Source of the DNA: Bacteroidota bacterium
GTDB taxonomy: Bacteria; Bacteroidota; Bacteroidia; UKL13-3
NCBI GenBank assembly: GCA_027491085.1
Contig: JAIXWW010000021.1
Coordinates: forward strand, 1 to 64,000
Reading direction: 5' to 3'
Length of the DNA stretch: 64,000 nt
Shown: in pieces, positions 35,247 through 43,270 of the stretch
How positions within the stretch are numbered: position 1 is the first letter of the stretch
Layout of the letters: every line of letters begins with the position of its first letter
Position numbers and translations under genes: made by a program
The notes under the pieces: model-generated
Database searches by the model: none
What the model was told of the DNA's origin: nothing
The model's input: only the letters and a program-made list of their open reading frames with translations

Positions 35247-36539
35247 AAAAATATCTCAGCGCAAATTAGCGGAATCTGCGGGCAACTTTTAAATTGTCGC
35301 AGACAATCCTTCAATAAATTCATCTACAAAGTAATAACAATATCTGCGTTAATCTGCGGAATCTGCGGGCAAACCTTCGCGCAAGAGATAAGTTTGCAAG
35401 CGGCAATTGATAGCTCTCTAAACAATAACTTAAACGTAAAAAACGAAAAGCTAAAAGCCGATTACCAGAAAAAGTTAATTCAAACAGGTGTTAATTTGCC
35501 ACAAACCATGATAAATGGAGAATACGGACAAATAAATAGTGTTTATAATGATAACAGATTTGGTATTGCACAAAGCCTTCAGTTTCCAACAGTTTATGTA
35601 CGTCAGAGAAATGCCTTAAAAGCACAATGGCAAAGCAGTTTAACCAATATTGCATTGAAGGAAACGGAACTGAAAAAACAAGTCAGACAAACGTTTTATC
35701 AATATTTGTATTTAAAACAAAAGCAACAATTATTGCAAAGCAACGATAGTTTGTATGCCTCATTTTTAAGTAAATCGAATAGTAGGTTTAAAGCAGGTGA
35801 AAGCAATGTGTTGGAACTTGCCACAGCCGAAAATCAACTGACACAAATAAGTATACAGTTAAATCAATTAAATACCGATTTAGAATTGGTTTTGATGCAG
35901 TTTCAGTTATTGTTAAATACCAATAATAGATTGATTCCTAGTAATGATAATTTTAAAATAAATGAAGTGTTGAAGTTGGATAGCAACGAGGTTTTAAACC
36001 ATCCAACTTTAAAATTATTGGTACAACAAAAACAGATTTCATTATTGAATAAAAAAGTAGAGAAATCTCGCTTATTGCCTGATTTAACTTTAGCTTATAA
36101 CAACATGACCATGCAAGGAGTTGGAGCTGATGATGTAAATTATACTACATCAAAGAGATTTCAATCCGCTCAGGTTGGATTAGGAATTCCGTTATTTTTT
36201 GGAGCTAATAAAGCCAATATTGGTGCTTCAAAAGTAGCCATTTTAATGAGCGAAAATAGATTGCAAAACGAAACCAATTTATTGAATAACGAATGGAGTA
36301 GGGCCAAGGCTATGTATCAATTAAATAGCAATACCATCAATTTATTTGAATCCAAAACACTAAGCAATGCACAACTAATTATTGAAACGGCAAACAAACA
36401 ATTTGCTAATGGCGAAATCAATTATTTAGAGTGGGTAATGCTTACCAATCAAGCTATTTTAATTAAAAACGAGTACTTGAATAGTGTGAATAATTTGAAC
36501 GAAAGCGTTATCCAAATTTTATATCTAAGTAATAAATAA
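35184..36539 (+). CDS. TolC-family outer-membrane metal efflux channel with chimeric N-terminus
   Basis: From residue ~68 this is a TolC/CzcC-type outer-membrane channel (EISLQAAIDSSLNNNLNVKN, LKKQVRQTFYQYLYLKQKQQ, SKSNSRFKAGESNVLELATA, GEINYLEWVML). It completes the tripartite pump. The first 67 residues are abnormal. Residues 1-21 (MTENEVSYKI, FKIYNE) match the beginning of GxxExxY-family proteins. Residues ~24-34 and ~53-63 come from two copies of an ICGQ-encoding DNA repeat. The second copy forms the hydrophobic core of what looks like the signal peptide (FIYKVITISALICGICGQTF). No ATG, GTG or TTG lies between 35184 and the channel domain, so the chimera is the only canonical product. Confidence 0.9.
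   Translation: MTENEVSYKIRSAIFKIYNEFKNISAQISGICGQLLNCRRQSFNKFIYKVITISALICGICGQTFAQEISLQAAIDSSLNNNLNVKNEKLKADYQKKLIQTGVNLPQTMINGEYGQINSVYNDNRFGIAQSLQFPTVYVRQRNALKAQWQSSLTNIALKETELKKQVRQTFYQYLYLKQKQQLLQSNDSLYASFLSKSNSRFKAGESNVLELATAENQLTQISIQLNQLNTDLELVLMQFQLLLNTNNRLIPSNDNFKINEVLKLDSNEVLNHPTLKLLVQQKQISLLNKKVEKSRLLPDLTLAYNNMTMQGVGADDVNYTTSKRFQSAQVGLGIPLFFGANKANIGASKVAILMSENRLQNETNLLNNEWSRAKAMYQLNSNTINLFESKTLSNAQLIIETANKQFANGEINYLEWVMLTNQAILIKNEYLNSVNNLNESVIQILYLSNK
35253..35372. repeat. Two direct copies of an ATCTGCGG-type repeat inside the channel gene
   Basis: Copy one (35253-35285) and copy two (35342-35372) share the 17 bases GCGGAATCTGCGGGCAA exactly (35269-35285 and 35356-35372). Both read in the same frame as Gly-Ile-Cys-Gly-Gln. 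Both are inverted relative to the arm at 35114-35142. Confidence 0.75.
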
Positions 36540-36540
36540 T

Positions 36541-37533
36541 ATGCAAAAAGATAAAGTAAACACCATTCAAATGCAGCAGATTTTAGTAGCTGTATCGGTG
36601 GTATTATTTATAATGAAAATAGTGGCTTGGTGGTTAACATCATCGGTAGCTATTTTAACTGATGCACTTGAAAGTACCGTAAATGTAATTGCTGGTTTTA
36701 TTGGCTTGTACAGTATTATTTTGTCATCAAAACCACGTGATAAAGAACATCCTTACGGACACGGAAAGGTGGAGTTTATATCATCCGCTTTTGAAGGGTT
36801 ATTAATAACTATTGCAGGTATCATTATCATTTTTGAAGCAGTAAATAATTTTGTAAATCCTCACGAATTAAAGCAATTAGATTGGGGTTTACTATTAGTT
36901 TCAATTACCTCCATAATCAATTATTTGGTTGGTTATTTATGTGTGCAAAAAGGTAAGAAAGAAAACTCGCCTATATTAATAGCAAGTGGCAGTCATTTAA
37001 AATCAGATACCTATTCTACTTTGGGTTTGCTACTAGGCATTGGCTTAATCCTAATTACAGGCTATTCTTGGATTGATAGTTTAGCAGCCATCATTTTTGC
37101 ATTTGTAATTATTTATACAGGCTATAAAATTATCCGCAAATCGCTTTCAGGCATGATGGACGAATCTGACGAAGAAATTATAACTGAAATTGTGAAGGTG
37201 CTAAACGAACACAAAAACAATAATTGGATTGATGTACACAATATGCGCGTAATTAATTATGCCAATAACTACCATATTGATTGCCATTTAACCGTTCCAT
37301 TTTATATCAATGTAAATGAAGCACACGATATTTTAGATACATTAACCGATTTATTAAAAAAACATTTTAACAACCGAGTTGAGTTTTTTGTTCATATTGA
37401 TGGTTGCTTATTTACGCAGTGTAGCATTTGTAATATTCAAAGCTGTACTGTTCGTCAAAGCGTATTTGTAAAGCAAGTAGCATGGACTCACGAAAATATT
37501 TTATCAAACAAAAAACACATTTTAGAACAATGA
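36541..37533 (+). CDS. Cation diffusion facilitator (CDF) family metal transporter
   Basis: The 330-residue protein has six membrane segments and a cytoplasmic C-terminal domain, as in zinc/iron/manganese CDF antiporters. It would move divalent metal from the cytoplasm to the periplasm, where the RND pump can take it. The TM5 metal motif is standard (SHLKSD, His-x3-Asp). The TM2 motif reads TDALESTVN, with Glu and Asn where most CDF proteins have His/Asp and Asp. The tail carries a cysteine cluster, DGCLFTQCSICNIQSCTV, that could bind metal. It lies one base after the channel gene and overlaps the adaptor gene in an ATGA arrangement. Confidence 0.92.
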   Translation: MQKDKVNTIQMQQILVAVSVVLFIMKIVAWWLTSSVAILTDALESTVNVIAGFIGLYSIILSSKPRDKEHPYGHGKVEFISSAFEGLLITIAGIIIIFEAVNNFVNPHELKQLDWGLLLVSITSIINYLVGYLCVQKGKKENSPILIASGSHLKSDTYSTLGLLLGIGLILITGYSWIDSLAAIIFAFVIIYTGYKIIRKSLSGMMDESDEEIITEIVKVLNEHKNNNWIDVHNMRVINYANNYHIDCHLTVPFYINVNEAHDILDTLTDLLKKHFNNRVEFFVHIDGCLFTQCSICNIQSCTVRQSVFVKQVAWTHENILSNKKHILEQ

Positions 37534-38810
37534 AAGAAAGAATTAATAAGCAATTGGCAATAAGCAATAAGCTAAAGGCAATTGGCAATACACAATATGC
37601 AATAAGTAATAAGCAAATCGTTAATGGACGTCATTGCGGTGACGCCAAGGCGTCAGAAGCAATCTCAATCCAATCAAACTTTATAATAAGAACCATTTTA
37701 TTATTTGTAACGGTAACTTTTATTGTTGCCTGTGGTAATCATAAACCTGAAGAAAAAGCAGCGGAAATAGCTAATTCTGCAAGGGTAACTTTAACAAATG
37801 AGCAATTAACTAATGCCAATGTGGTGTTAGGTAAATTAGAGCAAAAAAGTATATCAAGCACATTAAAAGTAAATGGGAAAATAGATGTGCCACCACAAAA
37901 CATGGTATCAGTAAGTGTGCCATTGGGTGGTTATTTAAAATCGACCAAACTATTGCCAGGAATGCATGTAAGCAAAGGCGAGGTAATTGCTGTAATGGAA
38001 GACCAACAATACATTCAATTGCAACAAGATTATTTAATGGCCAAAGCCAAACTACATTTTATTCAAAATGAATATAACAGACAAAAAGAACTAAACCAAA
38101 GCAAAGCCAGTAGCGATAAGGTTTTTCAACAAACTGAATCAGAGTTTATTTCTCAAAAAATTACTTTAAAATCATTAGCTGAAAAGTTAAAATTAATTGG
38201 GCTTAATCCTGAAACAGTAAATGAAAATACCATTTCAAAAAGCATTAATATTTACTCACCAATTAACGGATATGTAACCATGGTTAATGTGAACATTGGC
38301 AAATACACACAGCCTAGCGAGGTATTGTTCGAGTTGGTAAATCCATCTGATATTCATTTGGCATTAACCATTTTTGAAAAAGATTTAGCACAAATAGAAA
38401 TTGGACAAAAATTGGTGGCTTATACTAATAATAAACCAAATGAAAAACATCCATGCGAGATTATTTTGGTGGGTCATTCGGTATCAAAAGATAGGATTAC
38501 AGAAGTGCATTGCCACTTTCTAGATTACGATAGAACGTTATTGCCAGGCATGTATATGAATGCAGAAATAGAACTAAAAAACAATAATGCACAAACCCTT
38601 CGAGTTGATGCCATTGTTAGGTTTGAAGGCAATCAGTATGTGTTTGTAGCCATTGATAAAAACAATTTTGAAATGGTGCCTGTTAAAGTTGGTGCCACCG
38701 AAAATGGTTTTATTGAAATAGTAAATGCCAAAGATTTTGATAACAAAAAAATTGTAACACAAGGCGCATATAATTTACTAATGACAAGCAAGAATAAAGC
38801 TGAGGATTAG
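37530..38810 (+). CDS. RND efflux periplasmic adaptor (membrane fusion) lipoprotein with repeat-derived leader
   Basis: From residue ~70 this is a CzcB/CusB-type adaptor linking pump and channel: a beta-barrel/lipoyl part (LKVNGKIDVPPQNMVSVSVP, GMHVSKGEVIAVMEDQQY), an alpha-hairpin, then YSPINGYVTMVNVNIGKYTQ. The lipobox Cys68 (VTFIVAC) marks membrane anchoring. The start is the ATG at 37530, overlapping the CDF stop (ATGA); the ATG at 37482 would overlap the CDF gene by 52 bases. The ~46 residues between start and export signal are encoded by a ten-unit heptamer array and a REP-like hairpin. No later ATG, GTG or well-placed TTG exists, so the signal carries an unusually long leader. Confidence 0.9.
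   Translation: MKERINKQLAISNKLKAIGNTQYAISNKQIVNGRHCGDAKASEAISIQSNFIIRTILLFVTVTFIVACGNHKPEEKAAEIANSARVTLTNEQLTNANVVLGKLEQKSISSTLKVNGKIDVPPQNMVSVSVPLGGYLKSTKLLPGMHVSKGEVIAVMEDQQYIQLQQDYLMAKAKLHFIQNEYNRQKELNQSKASSDKVFQQTESEFISQKITLKSLAEKLKLIGLNPETVNENTISKSINIYSPINGYVTMVNVNIGKYTQPSEVLFELVNPSDIHLALTIFEKDLAQIEIGQKLVAYTNNKPNEKHPCEIILVGHSVSKDRITEVHCHFLDYDRTLLPGMYMNAEIELKNNNAQTLRVDAIVRFEGNQYVFVAIDKNNFEMVPVKVGATENGFIEIVNAKDFDNKKIVTQGAYNLLMTSKNKAED
37547..37616 (+). repeat. Ten tandem heptamers (TAAGCAA type) inside the adaptor gene
   Basis: Ten uninterrupted 7-bp units with consensus close to TAAGCAA fill 70 bases; TAAGCAA itself occurs three times and TTGGCAA twice. Because three heptamers equal seven codons, the protein shows a 7-residue repeat of the type NKQLAIS, NKLKAIG, NTQYAIS. 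Confidence 0.85.
37630..37666. repeat. REP-like palindrome inside the adaptor gene
   Basis: ATTGC (37633-37637) pairs with GCAAT (37659-37663), and the inner 7-bp stem TGACGCC/GGCGTCA (37640-37646 with 37649-37655) is perfect. The form GTCATTGCG...GAAGCAATCTC matches a widely dispersed intergenic palindrome known from many bacterial genomes. Here it is translated as residues ~34-46 of the adaptor. Confidence 0.75.
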
Positions 38811-38855
38811 TAAAAATAGAATCTTTTTTTACCTTGCAGCCAAACATTTACAATT

Positions 38856-39743
38856 ATGAAATTTGGACAAGTAATAAATCCTGAGGATATAGATTTTAGT
38901 ATTCCAGCTGATGATAAAAATAACAAAAACGTATTAAAAGGTAAGCCTGCGGCTAATTTTAAGGCTTACGTGGGTTGCGCCAAATGGAATAAAGCCGATT
39001 TGAAAAACTTTTATCCAAGAGGAACAAAAGATGAATTAGGTTATTATTCTTCGCAATTTAATAGCATTGAATTAAATGCTACTTTTTATCGTTTGTTTCC
39101 TGCCGAACAGTTTGAAAAATGGAGAGATGCCACACCCGAAGGATTTAAGTTTTTTCCTAAAATTGGTCAAGATATTTCGCATTTAAAACGATTAAATGCT
39201 ACCGAAAAATTGGTTGATGAATACATTCATAATGTATCGCATTTGAATCAAAAATTGGGTGTTCCTTTTTTGCAAATGATTGAAAATTTTGCGCCCAAAG
39301 ATTTTGAAAGAGTAAAAACATTTATCAATCATTGGCCAATTGATTTTCCATTAGCTGTTGAGTTTAGGCATACCAATTGGTATAACGATAAAGCTGTTGC
39401 TGATGAATTATACGCATTATTAGAAAGTAGAAATATCCTCAATGTATTGGTTGATACCGCTGGCAGGCGCGATTTAATGCACATGCGTTTAACTTCGCCA
39501 ACTGCATTTGTGCGCTATGTTGGTGCTAATTATCAATCAGATTATAAGCGTTTAGATGATTGGATAGAACGCATTGTTGCGTGGAAAAAACAAGGTTTAG
39601 AAGAGTTATACTTTTTTGTTCATCAAAATATTGAAGAAGAATCGCCATTGCTTTCGGCTTATTTTATTGAAAAATTAAACAAAGCTATTGGCACAGATTT
39701 ACCAATTCCTAAAACATTAAATACTGAAAAGAAATTGTTGTAA
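38856..39743 (+). CDS. DUF72 domain-containing protein
   Basis: The 295-residue protein matches DUF72 (YecE-like), a TIM-barrel-type family of unknown biochemical function. Typical segments are YVGCAKWNKADLKNFYPRG near 34, FNSIELNATFYRLF near 67, FFPKIGQDISHLKRL, LAVEFRHTNWYND near 175 and AFVRYVGAN. A near-consensus TACCTTGC box is at 38829-38836 upstream. It is probably a single gene; no partner suggests a role. Confidence 0.9.
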   Translation: MKFGQVINPEDIDFSIPADDKNNKNVLKGKPAANFKAYVGCAKWNKADLKNFYPRGTKDELGYYSSQFNSIELNATFYRLFPAEQFEKWRDATPEGFKFFPKIGQDISHLKRLNATEKLVDEYIHNVSHLNQKLGVPFLQMIENFAPKDFERVKTFINHWPIDFPLAVEFRHTNWYNDKAVADELYALLESRNILNVLVDTAGRRDLMHMRLTSPTAFVRYVGANYQSDYKRLDDWIERIVAWKKQGLEELYFFVHQNIEEESPLLSAYFIEKLNKAIGTDLPIPKTLNTEKKLL

Positions 39744-40012
39744 AAATAGATGACGGTTTAAAAAGTAATTATCAAAAGGAATAATAGGAGACTCCTTACC
39801 TAAACCAAAAAGTTTCAAGCCTCAAAAGATGTTTAATTATAATGTTGGTTTGCAGGTCGTTAAAATAAACAGCAAAGTTTGAAAGAATTAATAAGTAGAA
39901 AGTTTGATGAGCTTGAATTATTCTTTGCTAAGGAAAATTTGTTTTCCAAATTCCAGTTGTTTTGAAATTTTAAATAGTTATTTCCATACAACAACAGAAA
40001 AGTATGGCTTAT

Positions 40013-40921
40013 TTACTTACAGTTCCTTACGTATTCAGCTGAAATACCATTGATAAATTCTATAAAATCTTCGGCTTTCTTTAATAGATGTACGTTTTGA
40101 GGTATTATTAAATCGGCCATTAAAAATTGATAGCCAGAAACCAATATTTGTGAGTGAGGCCAATTACTGCTTAAAAAATCGAGCATTTCTTGCATTGAAA
40201 TTTTTAAGTGAGCAATGGTAGCTGTTGTATAAATATAATCAGGAGCCTCATTTTTAAAAGCATTTTTTAAATCTTCTAACGGAACTTCTTGACCCAAGAA
40301 AATAACATCGTGGCCCCTAGAACGAATAACATAATTGGCAAATAAGAGACTTAATGAGTGTGTTTCTGTTTCAGGTAAAAACAGCAAAAACTTCTTTTTA
40401 CATTCTCCTTTGTTTCCAATTTGGCTGTCTATTGAAGCAAATAGTTTTTGTTTTATAATGTTGGTAACAAAATGCTCGTGCGATGGCTGAATGGAGCCTA
40501 TTTGCCAAAGTATTCCAACCTCCACTAAAAATGGTAAAAGTATTTTTATATAAGTTTCTTCCAAACCATATTCGGCTATGTAAATATTTAACTTACTATG
40601 AAAATCTACTTCATCGAACATCATCATGGATGAGATAAGATTTTTTATTTGATTGGCAAATTCGCCTGTAGCAGTAGTTAGTTTTAAAACAGCTTCCGAA
40701 ATTTCGGCTTCTGTCATTTTTGCAATTTCCGAAATTTTAAAATTATGTTCATTTAAAATACTGATGCTCAATAATAATTTTAAATCGTCATCGTCATAAT
40801 AACGTATATTAGTTTCTGTACGTTTTGGTTTAATAATTCCATATCGCTGCTCCCAAATGCGCAATGTGTGGCCTTTAATGCCAGTTAAGGATTCGATATC
40901 TTTGATTGAAAAATTAGCCAA
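40013..40921 (-). CDS. MerR-family regulator with B12-binding domain (CarH/LitR-like light sensor)
   Basis: The 302-residue protein has an N-terminal MerR helix-turn-helix (FSIKDIESLTGIKGHTLRIW, EQRYGI) and a C-terminal cobalamin-binding region. The light-sensor signature W-x9-EH is present as Trp139...Glu149-His150 (ILWQIGSIQPSHEHF). A candidate lower-ligand His188 is in PETETHSLS, which replaces the usual DxHxxG. In CarH/LitR proteins adenosylcobalamin makes a DNA-binding tetramer that light destroys, switching on carotenoid or photolyase genes. The start is TTG at 40921; a stop lies two codons upstream. It diverges from the epimerase-photolyase pair, with 78 bases between the starts. Confidence 0.88.
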   Translation of the reverse strand: MANFSIKDIESLTGIKGHTLRIWEQRYGIIKPKRTETNIRYYDDDDLKLLLSISILNEHNFKISEIAKMTEAEISEAVLKLTTATGEFANQIKNLISSMMMFDEVDFHSKLNIYIAEYGLEETYIKILLPFLVEVGILWQIGSIQPSHEHFVTNIIKQKLFASIDSQIGNKGECKKKFLLFLPETETHSLSLLFANYVIRSRGHDVIFLGQEVPLEDLKNAFKNEAPDYIYTTATIAHLKISMQEMLDFLSSNWPHSQILVSGYQFLMADLIIPQNVHLLKKAEDFIEFINGISAEYVRNCK

Positions 40922-40999
40922 TTTTTATGTTGTGTTTTATTTTTATTATTTTTTAAACATTAATTGATGCAATATGTTTCGATAATAAACAAAAAATGT

Positions 41000-41902
41000 A
41001 TGAAATACTTAATTTCAGGGGGAAGTGGACTGGTAGGAAAAGTTATAACTAGTAAAATTTTAACTCAAAATGAGCAAGTTAATTGGCTTACTAGTTCAAA
41101 AAAAGAACAAAAAAATGTTAGCTGTTTTAGCTGGAATATTGATAAAAATGAAATTGATAATGATTGTTTTAACGATGTAGATGCCATAATTCACCTCGCG
41201 GGAGCAGGTGTTGCAGAAAAAAATTGGACAGAAAAACGTAAAAAAGAACTAATTGATAGCAGAATAAAATCAACGCAACTGCTTTTTGATTCAGTTAAAA
41301 ATTTGGATAAAAAACCCAAAGTAATTGTGGCGGCCTCCGCCATTGGAATTTATAAAAATCAAGACGACCTTTTACTAAACGAAGAAAGTGAACAAGGAAC
41401 AGATTTTTTAGCCACTTTAACCAGAGATTGGGAAAATGCAGTAAATCAATTTGAAAACATTGGGGTACGAGTAGTAAAATTAAGAATAGGTATAGTTTTA
41501 AGTGCTGATGGAGGTTATTTACAAAAAGTGGCAGCTCCAGCCAAATGGGGTTTTTCCAGCGCTTTAGGCAATGGTAAAATGATAACCAGTTGGATTCATA
41601 TTAACGATTTAGCTGACTTGTTTTTATACGCAACAAAAAGTGAAAACTTAGAAGGCGTTTACAATGCAGTAGCTCCAAACCCAGTTACCAATTACGAAAT
41701 AACTAAACAAATTGCCAAGGCATTGCACCGACCATTTTTTATGCCTAATGTTCCGGCTTTTGCTTTAAAATTAATTTTTGGAGAAATGGCTGCTGTAATA
41801 TTAATGAGTCAAAATATTTCAGCTCAAAAAACAATCAATGCTGGTTTTAAATTCGAATTTGAAACAGTAAATAAAGCTTTGAATAATATTTATAAAAAGT
41901 AA
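41000..41902 (+). CDS. TIGR01777 family epimerase-like protein (SDR fold)
   Basis: From the ATG at 41000 the protein has 300 residues: the Rossmann start MKYLISGGSGLVGKVIT, IIHLAGAGVAEKNWTEKRKK near 75, ASAIGIYKN near 110 and WIHINDLADLF near 210, all marks of the YfcH/TIGR01777 group. The C-terminal DUF1731-like part is present. The function of the family is not established. An ATG at 40964 would add 12 unmatched residues. It is 10 bases before the photolyase gene and shares its divergent promoter region with the CarH-like regulator, so light control is inferred. Confidence 0.9.
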   Translation: MKYLISGGSGLVGKVITSKILTQNEQVNWLTSSKKEQKNVSCFSWNIDKNEIDNDCFNDVDAIIHLAGAGVAEKNWTEKRKKELIDSRIKSTQLLFDSVKNLDKKPKVIVAASAIGIYKNQDDLLLNEESEQGTDFLATLTRDWENAVNQFENIGVRVVKLRIGIVLSADGGYLQKVAAPAKWGFSSALGNGKMITSWIHINDLADLFLYATKSENLEGVYNAVAPNPVTNYEITKQIAKALHRPFFMPNVPAFALKLIFGEMAAVILMSQNISAQKTINAGFKFEFETVNKALNNIYKK

Positions 41903-41912
41903 TTTATTAAAA

Positions 41913-43223
41913 ATGAATACAGAAATTGCCATTTTTTGGCACCGCAGAGATATAAGAAATACTGATAATGCTGGCTTATACCATGCTTTAAAAAGTGGTT
42001 TACCTGTATTGCCTTTGTTTATTTTTGATAAAAATATTTTAGATAAACTAGAAGATAAGGAAGATAAAAGGGTAACATTTATACATGAACAAATAGCTGA
42101 GTTAAAAGTTGAATACCACCAATTAGGAACAGATATTCAGGTGGAATATGGCGACCCAATGTCTATTTGGCAAAATATTGATAAGCAATACAAGATAAAA
42201 AAAGTGTTTACCAACCACGATTATGAGCCTTATGCCAACGAGCGTGATGGGCAAGTACAAAAACTTTTAGCAACAAAAGGTATTGATTTTTTAACTTTTA
42301 AAGATCAATGTATTTTTGAGAAAGATGAGGTTACTAAAGATGATGGAAAGCCTTACACTGTTTTTACGCCTTACTCTAAAAAGTGGAAAGCCAAATTGAA
42401 TGATTATTACTTAAAAGCTTATCCAACCGAAAAGTATTTCCAAAATTTTTATAAAATACCAAACCCACAAACTTTAATCAGTTTGGAGCAAATGGGCTTT
42501 ACGAAATGTGATTTTGAATTTCCATCAAAACAAACCACTTTAGCCATCATAAAAAACTATGCTGATGACAGAAATTTTCCAGCAATAATAGGCACTAGCA
42601 GGTTAGGTGTTCACTTCAGATTTGGAACCATTAGTATACGCGAAAAGGCACGAAAATGTAAAGATATAAGTGAAACATTTTTAAATGAACTTATTTGGCG
42701 CGACTTTTATATGATGATTTTACATCATTTTCCGCATGTGGTAAAAGGGGCATTTAGACCCGAATACGACAGGATAAAATGGGTGAACAATGAGCAAGAT
42801 TTTAAAAACTGGTGCAATGGAAAAACAGGCTACCCAATTGTAGATGCGGGTATGCGCGAGTTGAACGCAACAGGATTTATGCATAACCGTGTGCGCATGA
42901 TTGTGGCGAGTTTTTTAACCAAACATTTATTAATTGATTGGCGTTGGGGCGAGACTTATTTTGCTCAAAAATTATTAGATTTTGATTTAAGTGCCAATAA
43001 TGGTGGTTGGCAATGGGCTGCAGGTTCAGGTACTGATGCTGCTCCATATTTTAGAGTTTTTAACCCAACTTTGCAAACCGAAAAGTTTGATAAAAAAGGA
43101 GAATACATCAAAAAATGGGTTCCTGAGGTATTGTTTTCAACTTACACTAAACCTATTGTTAACCATGAATTTGCTCGCAAACGCTGCCTTGAAGTGTATA
43201 AAGCTGGATTGGTTAAGGAATAA
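41913..43223 (+). CDS. phrB: Deoxyribodipyrimidine photolyase (cryptochrome/photolyase family)
   Basis: The 436-residue enzyme uses FAD and light to split UV-induced pyrimidine dimers in DNA. The N-terminal photolyase domain opens IAIFWHRRDIRNTDNAGLYH. The C-terminal FAD-binding domain has GTSRLGVHFRFGTIS near 230, ELIWRDFYMMI, GYPIVDAGMRELNATGFMHN near 308 and LSANNGGWQWAAGSGTDAAP near 360, which fit class I CPD photolyases. It lies 10 bases after the epimerase gene and ends in a strong terminator. Position behind a CarH-like regulator suggests light-induced expression. Confidence 0.94.
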   Translation: MNTEIAIFWHRRDIRNTDNAGLYHALKSGLPVLPLFIFDKNILDKLEDKEDKRVTFIHEQIAELKVEYHQLGTDIQVEYGDPMSIWQNIDKQYKIKKVFTNHDYEPYANERDGQVQKLLATKGIDFLTFKDQCIFEKDEVTKDDGKPYTVFTPYSKKWKAKLNDYYLKAYPTEKYFQNFYKIPNPQTLISLEQMGFTKCDFEFPSKQTTLAIIKNYADDRNFPAIIGTSRLGVHFRFGTISIREKARKCKDISETFLNELIWRDFYMMILHHFPHVVKGAFRPEYDRIKWVNNEQDFKNWCNGKTGYPIVDAGMRELNATGFMHNRVRMIVASFLTKHLLIDWRWGETYFAQKLLDFDLSANNGGWQWAAGSGTDAAPYFRVFNPTLQTEKFDKKGEYIKKWVPEVLFSTYTKPIVNHEFARKRCLEVYKAGLVKE

Positions 43224-43258
43224 AAAAAGCCGTTTTAGGTAAACTAAAACGGCTTTTT
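43224..43258. terminator. Two-way terminator between photolyase and serA
   Basis: A perfect 15-bp stem (43224-43238 with 43244-43258) with a 5-base loop has an A run on the left and a T run on the right, so it can serve both convergent genes. Confidence 0.9.
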
Positions 43259-43270
43259 ATTTATATATAA

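Noticed and set aside
35184..35390. Assembly error or frameshift creating the chimeric channel N-terminus
   Set aside because: The frame is continuous, the repeat copies are in frame, and similar repeat-derived segments occur in the neighbouring genes. It is not excluded without read data, but it is less likely.
37547..37616. CRISPR-like array
   Set aside because: Units are 7 bp, directly adjacent and without spacers, and no cas genes are in the window.
40922..40999. Specific CarH operator in the divergent promoter
   Set aside because: A weak dyad (GTTT...AAAC) and a TATGTTTC box are visible, but nothing strong enough to name an operator or a promoter.
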